A DNA stretch of 64,000 nucleotides from Blasia pusilla (lineage: Eukaryota; Marchantiophyta; Marchantiopsida; Blasiales), in NCBI GenBank assembly GCA_050084515.1, contig CM114273.1, forward strand, positions 8,680,001 through 8,744,000. Direction: 5' to 3'. Made by a program: the position numbers and the translations under genes. The notes beneath the pieces were generated by a model. It was not told the origin of the DNA. It ran no database searches and saw only the letters and a program-made list of their open reading frames with translations. Position 1 is the stretch's first letter; every line of letters starts with the position of its first letter. This document shows positions 10,939 through 22,100 of this stretch, piece after piece.

Positions 10939-12297
10939 AGATTGGGAAAGAAGGAGAGTTTTTTTTACCGGTAGTTTTCAAATCATCAGCTCGGTTATTG
11001 GCGGACCATTTTTGGATTTCGGATAAAGAACCGCGTAAAATTATAAATATCGGATTTTCTCGGACTGAAAAAAATTTACTCTTATTTTTACTCCTCTTTT
11101 TAAATCTAAACGGCCACAGCCGAAGACCTGTTTAAAAAATCCGAACTGATTTAATATTATCCGGATATTATCTGATTAAATTAAAAAAACTCCCCGGACC
11201 TTGATAGAGAGGGTTCGGGGGTCCCTAAGATGCACGAGTTGGGAGCCACAGGAAGAGACTGGATGGCAGAGAATCGAAAGAGAGAAGGAGATAGGGTACT
11301 CGGGACTCGGGAAATTAAGGCGGGCTTATAGGGATCCACGTTGTGTTGAGTGAGGGAGTGAAGAAGAGCAGCCATAGTGAACTAGCTTGCGGGGTTGGGG
11401 GCGTCACACGTGGTAGGCGGCCTATATAGTTAGGCATAGGACGTGGTTGGTTGAGCTCCATGGTGAGATCAGATGCAATTGGACAGACGCAGTCGGAAAA
11501 GGGGCTACGCAATCAGTAACTACAGGGTTAGGAATTGATTTGGTTGAGTTCACTTCGTGGTTGGGCATGATGACCATGGTATGTGAGCTATCAGGATAGG
11601 TTACCATGGTTGGAGAGGTTACACCCACAAGTGATGGTGAGATAGATTCGGTTGACAGTTTGCCGTGAGAGTCAGGATAGAGTGGTAGTATGTTGTGACG
11701 GATGAGTGGTCTGCATTTGTTGACGGGAGGATCGCCGTACAATGCAAGGAGATGGTCATGCTATAGAGGCTGCCGAGCTACATGGAGGAGTGAGTGTTGA
11801 TGGAGCAGTTGATTAACGGGAGTATTTAGGTTACCCATTCGAGTCCCTTTTCCCGCAGTTATCTTGTGTGATTGAGAGTGTTGGGTCAGATAGTAGGTGG
11901 TGCTAGATGGGTGCAATTATGGTGATGAGTGTAGACTTCTTTCATGTATAGCATGTTGGTGGATATACGGCGGTTGCCGAGTAGGGGTCGCGTGTATGAC
12001 CTGAGAGTGTCAATAGTTTAGGTGAGTTAGCTGGGAGGCTCATGGTGAGCCCCAATGTTGAGTGTGCGTGAGGCCAGGTGTGTCGTCACGGGATTACCAT
12101 TAGCGTAGGTGAGCTAGTGAGGAGTGTGGGAGACTCTTGGTGAGTCTAAGTTCTTTAGCGGGTGAGACAGGGTTGTCATCACGGCGTTCTTCTAGGGTTC
12201 AGAACAACGGGGTAGTACGAGCAGTGGTAGTGGAGTGACACGTAGTGGTGTGAGATATTGAGGGGTTTCTAGTGAGGAACCACCCCGACTCCCATCC
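10939..12297. other. Intergenic or degraded retroelement leader
   Basis: No conserved protein was recognised. The DNA leads into the gypsy gag remnant and may include its 5' untranslated region or LTR, but no LTR ends or primer-binding site were identified. Confidence 0.3.
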
Positions 12298-13255
12298 GTG
12301 GGTGGATCATCATCACTAGATAGTGGGCCTGGTGACGAGATTGCGGACGGGGACAATGATATGTGGAGAGAGATGGACGACATGGGGCACCGGGGCATGC
12401 GTCATTTCTCGGGTGCGGTAGGCACCGTAGATCTTGACGATTTCATCCAGGAGTTTGACACGTGGTGGTGCGACTTCCATGAGATCAGAGCCCCTACGCG
12501 GTTCAACCCTTTTATGGCGTGGAAGGGTATGTTCTAGCATTTAGAGGGTCCTCCGATGGATGACAACATGGAGTTCCGATCTTTATACTCTGTAGAGATC
12601 GATGCCTGGAGGGTGTATTGGGCTCCAGGGTATGTGTGCACTAGTGGCCGCGAGGCGTATGATGGTATAATGAGAGCGGAGAGACCTTCACCATCAACTT
12701 GGGGACTAGATGGAGAGAATGATAGTGAGAGTGGTGAGGTGGCAAAGACCTCTCGTGGTAGAGGACCACCGAGTTTTAGTCCTACAATGGAGTTCTTCCG
12801 ATAGTTGGGAAGGAGCTACTAGGGCGTGCGGACCGACAAGCTAAAGAGTCTACAAGATTTTCAGCGAAGATCGGGTGAGAGTCTGAGGGAGGTGTTCACG
12901 CGCATGCGACGGTTGATTGTTGCCACATATGGAGTGACTGAGGCACAATTAGTGCAGTATTGGTACGGGGTGCTGGATGTTGGATGAGGAGCTACACATA
13001 GAGCTCAACATGAGTGAGGAGAAGGTGGTGACCACGGGATTTTGGCAAGATACGACGATCGACGAGTAGGAGTAGACCCACAGGTACCCCAACATGTACT
13101 AATACCACAGGAGCGGGCCGGTGGGCCCAGAGAGCAGGGCAGGTATTGTGAGCCGATGAGGCAATGGCCCATAACGACATATGTTTCCCAACAGGGACCA
13201 GGGTTGGCTTTTTGGACGTGTGGTGGATCACAAAGGCAGAGGGACTACCCATAGT
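12298..13255 (+). pseudogene. Ty3/gypsy-type gag remnant
   Basis: One plus-strand frame encodes a gag-like protein. Segments are VDLDDFIQEFDTWW, FNPFMAWKGMF and HLEGPPMDDNMEFRSLY. A retrotransposon-gag core follows (KLKSLQDFQRRSGESL ... MRRLIVATYGVTEAQLVQYW, about 12835-12970), and downstream a degraded zinc-knuckle-like FWTCGGSQRQRDYP (about 13210-13250). Gag would package element RNA in the cytoplasm. The frame is interrupted by TAG at 12535, 12802, 12820 and 13252 and by a shift near 12980. It is followed by a protease-like segment, consistent with gag-pol order. Confidence 0.65.
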
Positions 13256-14639
13256 ATGCTAGAGGGCCTAGGGTGTCTCCGGGTGTTCAAGAACCACCTA
13301 GGATGGCCCCACCACAATTATTGTGAGAAAACAGAAAGTGACAAAATCACTGAAATCTTTACATAACTTAGAGATACAAAGTGGCCTAGTCCGTCCGTGG
13401 GCCCACAGAAGAGCTTCGATGGAACCTGAACATGGAGATAACTCGACATACGAGAATACGCTACCGCTGCGGCTCTCGACTATTTCACTACTTGGGAAAA
13501 CTAGGGTTTTTACCTATATTTCTTAGTTTCTAGTAATAGAAAAATTTTACCTCGTGATTGCATCAGGGTACGGGGCACCCTGATGCAATATAGGGTTAGA
13601 TAATCTTAGTACCGCTACTCCGTAAACCACCTACATCATATTACTATGACTCCTTCGACGTCTAAGTCGGAACCATCAATCTAGGCTTCTCCTCATACAA
13701 GGGGGCCGATCACATTAATGGTGCTCAGAGGAATGGATGTTGAGAATCCAAAAATTACACTCACCGATATGGTCACACTAGGAATAGGTGTTATGATCTT
13801 CGCCGGGAGGTACGTCCTGAGGTAGGTAGAGGACTTGGGGGCGAGAGAGTTGGTGGAGATCGAGTGGTACATGATCGTAGTGGTAGAGTGCCGTCACTAC
13901 TCACAGGAGATGGAGGACGTACATCCGACGCAGTACTCCTTACGCGCATCAATCAATTGGAGCATAGGATTGCTACCATGACGATGATGCAGCTATAGGC
14001 AAGGCCAGAGCTTAGAGTAGATAGTGTGGCGCCAGCCTCCACATCATAACACGATGTTGGTGAGGATTCTACGGGGATGGGATTTATGTATAGTGTGGCT
14101 CAGGTTGAGGCTGCTACGATGGTGACTTAGAGTGCTACGAGAGTAACCAAGCCATCGAGAGGTGGGGTTGAGATTGGCCCATAGGAGGGGACCAATGGGG
14201 GGCAGGCGAGGGTTCCCCAGTCGTTCACATTGTCAGAGGCCCTACATACACCATCAATGGTACCTCGACGATCGACATTGTCCATACGTGGGCCAGGTAC
14301 ATCAACGTCACGAGGAGTTGGAGATACGACTCCTATGCTAGCTTGGGAGGAGCTAGTGTTGACCACATTGTTGTAGGTGGCCACTCAGGTGAGCCACGCT
14401 CCGCTGTTTTCCGCCATGGAGTTGGCAACATTGGGAGTTGGACGAGCGGAGGTGTTCTGGCTGGCCGCCACGTTGTGTGAGCATGGAGAGGTGACTGCCT
14501 CTCATTCAAAGGTAGTTGAGGAGATTGTGGACTTGCCCTCAGAGCAGGAGCTCGAGACGTTCCCCACTTAACATGGCATGCGGCGGCGGCGGCGAAGTTG
14601 GTAGACATGCCAGCTTGACCGTCCATACAACGAGCCATG
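13256..14639 (+). other. Degraded internal region of the gypsy remnant
   Basis: Between gag and protease the same strand carries broken frames (for example 14377-14571) with several TAG stops and no recognisable domain. It is probably the gag-pol linker of the same element. Confidence 0.35.
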
Positions 14640-15060
14640 ATCACACCAGGTGTGGTGTTATTGGATAACCGAGCAGGATTTTTTCACTTGGTTAGTCCCA
14701 CAGATACGGTGTACCACCCGCAGCGTGTCCTACTTGATTTGGGAGTGCAGACCTCAATATTAGGGAAGGCGGCGTGTTTGGCGTTGGGATTACGGAAATG
14801 CGACATCAAGCATTTTCCCTTTCAAATACATACCTCTATTGGGGACGTATCACCCACGTAGTTCATGACTCGACAGGAGTTGGTGGTGAGACTCCAGCGA
14901 GAGCATGAGTCGGATAGTGCGATGGTGCGCAGTCGGACGATTACGACACCAGCAGAGTCGTATGGTGTCTTGGTCGGGAGTACGGTGTTGTACCCTCTAG
15001 TTCATTCTGGATTTTTGGGAGGAGACAGTTTCTTATCATCCAGGGTGGCGATCACGTGAT
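14640..15060 (+). pseudogene. Retropepsin-like segment of the gypsy remnant
   Basis: The frame reads RVLLDLGVQTSILGKAACLALGL, an aspartic-protease-like strand-loop in which the expected D-S/T-G is D-L-G, so the catalytic triplet looks mutated. After a TAG at 14859 it continues with TPAESYGVLVGSTVLYPL, a segment I associate with the same plant gypsy polyproteins. The protease would process gag-pol. Reverse transcriptase and integrase of this copy were not found downstream. Confidence 0.55.
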
Positions 15061-16615
15061 GGACGGGTGAGCCATCTACCGGTGCAATTTGCATGGAGTA
15101 GTGTTGGTTGACCACGTGGGGATACAATCACCACGTTAGCAACATTCACAGGCGGTGTTTATTGATCAGGAGGGTTCGAGGAGAGGAGCACACATACAGA
15201 GGACATTCCCGTAGCGGATAGTCCCACGGAGAGACATACCAAGGTGGGTGTCTCTTCCCATGGTGGAGAGTTGCTTTATTATCGTTGGGGATGAGCATTG
15301 AGATGCGTGGAGTGTAGACGAGCTCGTGAGACACGCGTGGAGCGTTGTCTATGTTGGAGCAGGGTACGAGAGTGCTAGATCTCTCCGGAGGGATCAACAC
15401 GGCGGGTTGCTGCAGTGTGGCAGTGTTGTGGGGATGACGACACTGATGGTGCTAGATGTGTGTAGGATAGGAGATCTTGTCGGGTACATATGTGTGTGCT
15501 ATCTGGAGTTAAGGGGACCCAACTGCCAGCTAGGGAGGCGGTTGTGGGGTCCCATTGTATATGCATGAGTTTTTTTGGTTATGTGTGGATCTACCCGTAT
15601 GTTGGGGAAGACCGGTGTTGTGTGGTGTGTAGTTGTGACCAGCGATGTGGGTTGTGTAGCGATGTGTATGCGCACTAAAAATATTGTAACTTGGATAGTG
15701 TGGGAATAAAGAAAAAAAGAAAAAAAGTCTTATGAGAAGGATGTTGCAAACCATTTTGAAAACAACTCACTTCCACAACAACTCCACTTAAGTAACTCGA
15801 CAACACCTCAACCACTTCATCCACCTAGAAGATGCTATGAGTACTATCACTTCTTCTAGAGGCTCCGAGAGCCCTAAAGCTCCCCTAACCCTAAACTCTA
15901 CTTTCTATATGCAAATTTAACCTCTTCAATTTTAATGTTCTTCTCAAGAACATCTCGCTAGACGGTGTGTCTTATCAATATCATATTATCTGATTAATGT
16001 TAGAGGAGCTCCAATCTTAGCAAAACATGTTTTGGATGCTCTAGAAGATCCAATCTTGAATCCACTTAAATTCATTCTCTCTACCTAAGGGAAAAATCAG
16101 GGAAAAAAAATTCAAACATGTTGCTTTTGTCTTATTTTACATGTAGGATTGACCATTATTATATAGATTAAAAGCTTGGCTGCAAGAATTGAAAACGGAA
16201 ATGAGTGTAAGTGTTGTAAGGTGATTCGTCGTATCTCGCGGATAGCAGATTCAAAAATTGTTACACATCGTTGTTTGTCTATTTCACTTAGCCTGCATAT
16301 GAAAACAACAATTTTGTGACATCGCTTGCAAGGGTTTAGGGCGAGCGATAATTGCTTGTCGTCTCAATCATGTATAAGGATGCTCCACTCTACAACCTTG
16401 CTTTGAGCAACCCCATTGCACTAGTTTAAGAAACAGTAGTTGGGACACGCACGTGCTATGCGTGCATAGCATAGGTGATCTTCAAATTTAAAAAAACCTC
16501 CCGTCTTCATTTCCCTTTCTCATTTAATTTAATTGTCTTCTCTTAATTAAACTCACTCCCTTAAAATAACAAGTGTCAACACCGGAAGAGGGTTTCTCTA
16601 ACCCCATCCTCTTTT
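15061..16615. other. Intergenic, possibly the tail of the gypsy remnant
   Basis: No domain recognised. A perfect 8-bp palindrome with a 2-nt spacer, TGCTATGC-GT-GCATAGCA, lies near 16453-16470. The base composition turns AT-rich after 15.7 kb. Confidence 0.3.
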
Positions 16616-16802
16616 AATCTGTATTATTATTGGAGAGTGCGTTCTTGATTTGCAAACAACTCTCTGCTTGACATGTGGCAACCGACAACGAGAAAAAGTT
16701 TTCTAATATACGGACAACAATAAAATGTTTTGAATTCCACAAGAAGGAAGGAAAAAACATTTGTGTGCAAGATGATTAGTCATTCACTTCCAGGCTTCAC
16801 AA
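16616..16802 (+). repeat. Dispersed short repeat, copy 2 of 3
   Basis: Shares TATTATTATTGGAGAGTGC and CTTGACATGTGGCA with 756-897 and 31192-31342 in the same order, but is diverged. Non-coding. Confidence 0.5.
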
Positions 16803-18638
16803 TAGTTATATACAAAACTAATCATGGCACACACGAATCGTTATGCGTAGTATGAAAAATATATTTTTACTCCATTTTCAATTTGTATGGTTGCAAATCA
16901 AACATCACTCTCATGCTAACTACAGATTTGTCTCATTCGTTGCATTAATTTAAACACACCACACAAGCCCCTAAGTAGTTTTAGTTTGTAAACAAGAGGA
17001 GGAAGTGGGTTTGAAATCAAAACCTCTTACGCTCACGAGCATTGCGTGAGCCCCATAAATAAAGCAGTCACAACATTCGCAAAGGCGGTACACGATGGGC
17101 CTTACGTAACTACCTTGCCGTGAAATTGTGAATGTGGAAGTACCTTTCAATGAACTAGTTGGCAGCCCTAGCCCGTGCCATGCAATGGAGTGAAAGGACT
17201 AATCATGTTCCACGCAAAATATTTCCCTTCCCCTAGAAGAGAAATATTTTTACTAGTACTAAAATAAAAAATATTTTGTGCAAAATAGCAAAAGCGTGCT
17301 AGTACTTCACTCGAAGCATTTGTGCGCAAAGCCAGAGGTAAACTCTCCCTCTACGTGCACTAGCTTTAACCTTCTTAATCCTCCGTTGGAATTGGGACCT
17401 CATCCCACCGTGGTTCTATATCTTCGTTGTAGGAAACATGCTATCCAACCTTATCGCCAGCTTTGAGTCGCCTCAATGGAGGACGTGCGCAAGTCCCATC
17501 TTTGTTCGAGGACATCGGGTACAGGTAAATCGTTCTTCGTGTTTTGAGAGAAAAGTCACACTAATTTTTTCGTGGATTCATCGCAGGACCGTACTTCGGG
17601 TTCGTGTGTTTTTTCTCGCACCGAAATTCTTGTCGGCTGAGGAATGCAGAACGAACAATACTGAGAAAGGTTGGGTACGCCCGCTTCCAGATACAATATA
17701 CATGCAATTTGCACAGCGAGAATCCGACTCTTCCCCAGAAATTATCTTTATTGGTATCGAATTTCTCCATTGTGACTCCTAACGATCAGATTGATACTTG
17801 GCTTCACCCTAACTCCAAACCACCTTCGGATCGTGACTACAAGCAGATTTCACAGAAGCTCAGGCTCGAGACAGAACGCATCGGCACCCACGATTCGGGT
17901 CTTGATCACGCACACGCGCCATGTCGGACGTTTACAGTTCGGAAGCACACAAAATATACACACCTTGTGAATCTGGTCAATCGCTGGTTTCTCTCGCGCT
18001 TGTTTTTTCATATTGAAGTGGCAGAACGTCTCTAACTTCGTGCCACGAAGTAAGAAACGATGACTGTCTCCAGTCTTCGGGACTACAATGTTCATCAGTC
18101 TTCGGGACTACAATGTGCGTCACATCGCTCCACCCGATTCTTCCCAGTTTTGGCGATGGTCAATTGTTCGCTGGGTGAGGAGTCCGGGGGTAGATGAGAC
18201 GTTCCTTCACCGCATTGAGACCTGACAAAGTACTCTTTGCTGCCCAATTTGTGAAGGCACAGGCGTTTCGAGCAGAGGCGGGATTTGACCATTTCCGGGT
18301 GAACGGATTTGAATAATTACATTGATTTCCCGATATGAGTTTGTAGACTGACGCATACCACATAACAGTAAGATTCCTCGCGGGCTTGAAGGAGCTCCCA
18401 GCTGATCACTAGGTCTAACAACGTTTCAGCACTAGATTAATACCGCCAAAATTTGGAGCCTGCGTCGACGAAGAGTGTTCAAGACCTGACTTGCTAACGA
18501 GACTGCACTGTCACAAAACCATAAAGTCAGATATTATGAATGACACAAGTAAATGTCACCACAACCGCTTCACACTAGATTTGAACAGATTAACTTCATC
18601 GCGCACAGTAGATGTTGCGGAGGGGAGCTATCAATTAT
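16803..18638. other. Unannotated stretch downstream of the zinc-finger gene
   Basis: Contains open frames on both strands (for example plus 17604-18035 and minus 17850-18095) with no recognisable domain. It may include the 3' UTR of the minus-strand zinc-finger gene. A short duplication, CAGTCTTCGGGACTACAATG, occurs twice around 18072-18115. No clear poly(A) signal was assigned. Confidence 0.35.
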
Positions 18639-19126
18639 CTACAAACAAGGAAAGCATTTTTTCTTGCCGTAGTGACCGAGGCGCTCATCATCGGAAGACG
18701 CATCACTCGAAGAACCTCCGGCAGAGCTTGGGATATGGGTCTTTTTACAAGTTTTCTTATGGTTTCTTCTCTGCTTAGAACTGGGATGAGCATTGGGGAA
18801 AGTGCATCCACAGTCTTTGCATGTCCACTCGTGTTCAGAATTATGAGAATTCTTTGATGGCTCTTCCCTAGCTTTAGCTTCTTGTTCACGAGAAGGAATC
18901 GTGGTAGGACCAACCTTAGAAACCTCCGCTTTATCTGCTTGTTTCTCGCTTGCAATAGCCGCAGCCAATGTCTTCGGAACCTCTGATGCAGGTGCTGATG
19001 GCGATGGGGCGCTCGAGCTCGGGAGCTCCCTGTCTTTGACACCCACATCGACGGGTGCCGACCCTGCGTCCGCTAGAGACGCAGGCGCTGAAGTGAGGTT
19101 TCCTGCCTCCTTCAGTACTGGCTTTT
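18639..19126 (-). CDS. Zinc-finger gene exon 7 (finger 6, C-terminus)
   Basis: Long Ser/Pro/Ala-rich and Lys/Glu-rich lead, then the divergent finger EWTCKDCGCTFPNAHPSSKQ, the acidic GGSSSDASSDDE and the C-terminus KKKCFPCL with stop at 18639-18641. The acceptor CTTGTCTTGGACAG/AA has a good pyrimidine tract. Confidence 0.75.
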
Positions 19127-22100
19127 CTGTCCAAGACAAGAAAAATTCCATGAGTATTCAGCTCTCCCAACAACTCCTTCGTCAGAGATAGAAACGTAGG
19201 ATTGTCCCCAGAGACTCTGCCATTGAAACAGTACATCCTGCCACCAAGATACCACTGTAGACAAGCTCTAATTAGCCACCAAACTTGGGACTGCGCTTTC
19301 GTCAACACCATGGCTAGGGGAAGCTCGCTGGACGTCTCTCGGTGTCTGAAGATTGAGAAGACAAATAGATTCTGTTAATCGTCAAGCCTCGTATGCATCA
19401 GCAGCTCACCCGTCATGTCATTTTCCCGATGTGTTGGGTCCGGAAGCTGGAAGAAGCGCAAGAAGAAACTCAAGAAACTCACCTCCGGATCTTTGTTGGT
19501 GTTCACCGTCAGAATCATCATCTGAAGATCCTCCCGTTGCAGAAGCTACAGGTGCGACTTTTCCCGCACACTGCTTCTTGTGATTTCTTCTATGCTTGGC
19601 GCTGGGGTGTGCATTAGGATATGTCCACCCACACTCTCGACATATCCAGACATCTTCTTCTGGATGTGGGACAGCACTGCCAACTGCATTCCGGATACAG
19701 TACATGACCTTAGGATTGGGAACTGTTAGATATCTAAAGTATTGTCATCCGAGTTCTTAGAAATGCCATGATCTCTACAGTAAGCCACCTTCACCCAACC
19801 TAACATATCCTCTTGTCCTCCACATTTCACCTTAAAACGAACAAAACAATTGCAAGAATATCCATCTCTAATTCAGCAACACATCATCCTAAGAGGTTGA
19901 CTTATTGTTGAACAGTTTCATCCACTTCGACCAATAAGCTATCTTGCCATGTCGTTGCAAAGGACCCCATGTTAATCGTTATTATGTCACATTGTACAGA
20001 AAACTACTGGCTAACACAAGTTCACGAGCTCTCGGATGGAGCCGGATACCTTTAGGAACCCTAGCTGGTGTAGTCGTTTCAAACTGCGCAATGGCTGGTG
20101 GAGTTATTGAGACAGCGAGCTCGTCCTTCTTTGACCCAATTACCTCCGCTGCAGGTGGAGCCGCGGTATCAGTAGGGTCGTCTTTCAATTCTGCGCTTGG
20201 TGCGAAGGGAACAGTTTGCTCCTCCTCCTTGGCTCCGGGGCCAACTGGGATAGCTACAGCGTCTATTTTGAACTCCCGGGAAAGGGTGTTCGGGGCTGGA
20301 GTCGTAGCTCCAGCCACTACTGTTGACTCCGGCTCTGTAATTTGAGGTGGAGGGGCATGATGTTCACCGTCGGAATCATCATCTGAGGATCCTCCAGGTA
20401 CAGGAGCTGCCACTGCAACCTTTCCTTTACAAGATTTCTTGTGATTCCTTCTGTGCTTGGCACTGGGGTGAGCATTAGGATATGTCCATCCACATTGTCG
20501 GCATATCCACAAATCATCCTCTGGATGAGGAACAGCACTGCCAACTGAACGAGCAATTTAGGTTAGCTCACAGAAATTGAAAGCAGACAATGAGCTCAAA
20601 GCATACATGTAGGATCGACCAGTTTTAGTAGATAGATCGCCATTTCGTCTCATGTCCCGTCAGTTTTTTTCTTTTTTTGAAAGCATCGGTCAGACAGTGC
20701 CCCAACCTCCGGGCATGTCTCCCCGCATGTTACGCAATACAACATCATAGATTTGGTAGCCCTTTGGCCTTCCATGCAAAACGAACTAATCCCATAAAAA
20801 AATTACAACACTCGAAACTAGCGTACATCGATCTTACTACTCAGAGTAAAAATTTGACGTAATCTTACGGATTGGAACCAGAAAACCTGTTTTGTCTGCT
20901 GAAAAACGAAGATAATATGGATTCATTACGCACTCGACATAAGTGATCGATTGAGCCATCTACCTTTGGCAACCAGTGCCGGAGCTGTTCCAACCGAGTT
21001 TCCCTCCTCCACTGGAGTTTTTCCAGCCCTGCTTTCTATTGGAGCTTGTGTTTGGGCGGTCTCCACAGTCGACGCAGGTACAGCCGGAAACTGCTGAGCG
21101 CCCTGGAGCCCTAAATCGATTTCGCGAGAGAGATTTGTAGGCGCTGCAGTGGTAGTATTCACTTTATCAGCTTCTGAGACTTGCGGTGAAGCCACAGAGC
21201 GGTGATGCTCATCGTCAGATTCATCATCTGAAGACCCTCCAGGAGCAGGAACCACAACGGCTACCTTTCCTGGACACACCTTCTTATGATTCCTTCTATG
21301 CTTGGCACTTGGGTGAGCATTTGGATATGTCCATTGACACTGCCTGCAAATCCAGATGTCGTCCTCGGGGTGAGGCACAGCACTGCCAACTGCATAGCAA
21401 GTTCATAGCACAGACAGACCACCTCAGTAAACCCCACCATGCTTCTCGCAACTAAACTATTTCCCGGTAACCTGATGAGGTCGGAGAAAGCTAATGACTC
21501 GATCCTCACAAACCGCTCCAACAGTTGAGATGACAAATACACGGGTCACATGAACCATGGAAGGAGCTTTCAGACAGCGAAATGCCACAAGGATCTAGCG
21601 AGAGAACTTGAAACCTATCCGAACAATCTGGATCTACAGGCTCCGCCAAGCCATTGGGTTCCACTCCGGCTTCGCCATGTCACAGCATCAGAGATAGCGC
21701 ACTCCGACAAAACCAAATCTCGAAGTTCGTGAGGTTCATTGGATACCGACATGTGAAGGCGATTCACAACATTTCTTATGATAAAGTTGGTGATGTACTT
21801 ATATTCACACACACAAACACACACAAAAAATGCCCTATGTCCAACATCCAAAATAAGACCTTCCCTACCTTTTGGAGCTACCACTGGAGGGGCAGGAGTA
21901 GGCCCAGCTTCTGGTGCTTCTGCTGGGGTTGCATGAGTCTCCGCTGTGGCCTCAACTGCGGTGTTAACTTCTGGCGCTGGAGAAGGGACTGATTCCAGTT
22001 TGAACTCCCGGGACGCGATGCTAGGAACTTCAGATGATGGATCAGTTACGAGTTCCTTTGTTGCAATGACGGCCTGCCCTGTATCCCACAAATGTTGTAG

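Noticed and set aside
17438-18035. Plus-strand ORFs downstream of the zinc-finger gene
   Set aside because: No domain, mutually overlapping frames, and no plausible start or splice context that would favour one.
18635-19311. Alternative minus-strand frames overlapping exon 7
   Set aside because: They are shifted-frame shadows of the zinc-finger exon; only the frame with CKDCGCTFPNAHPSSKQ is consistent with splicing.
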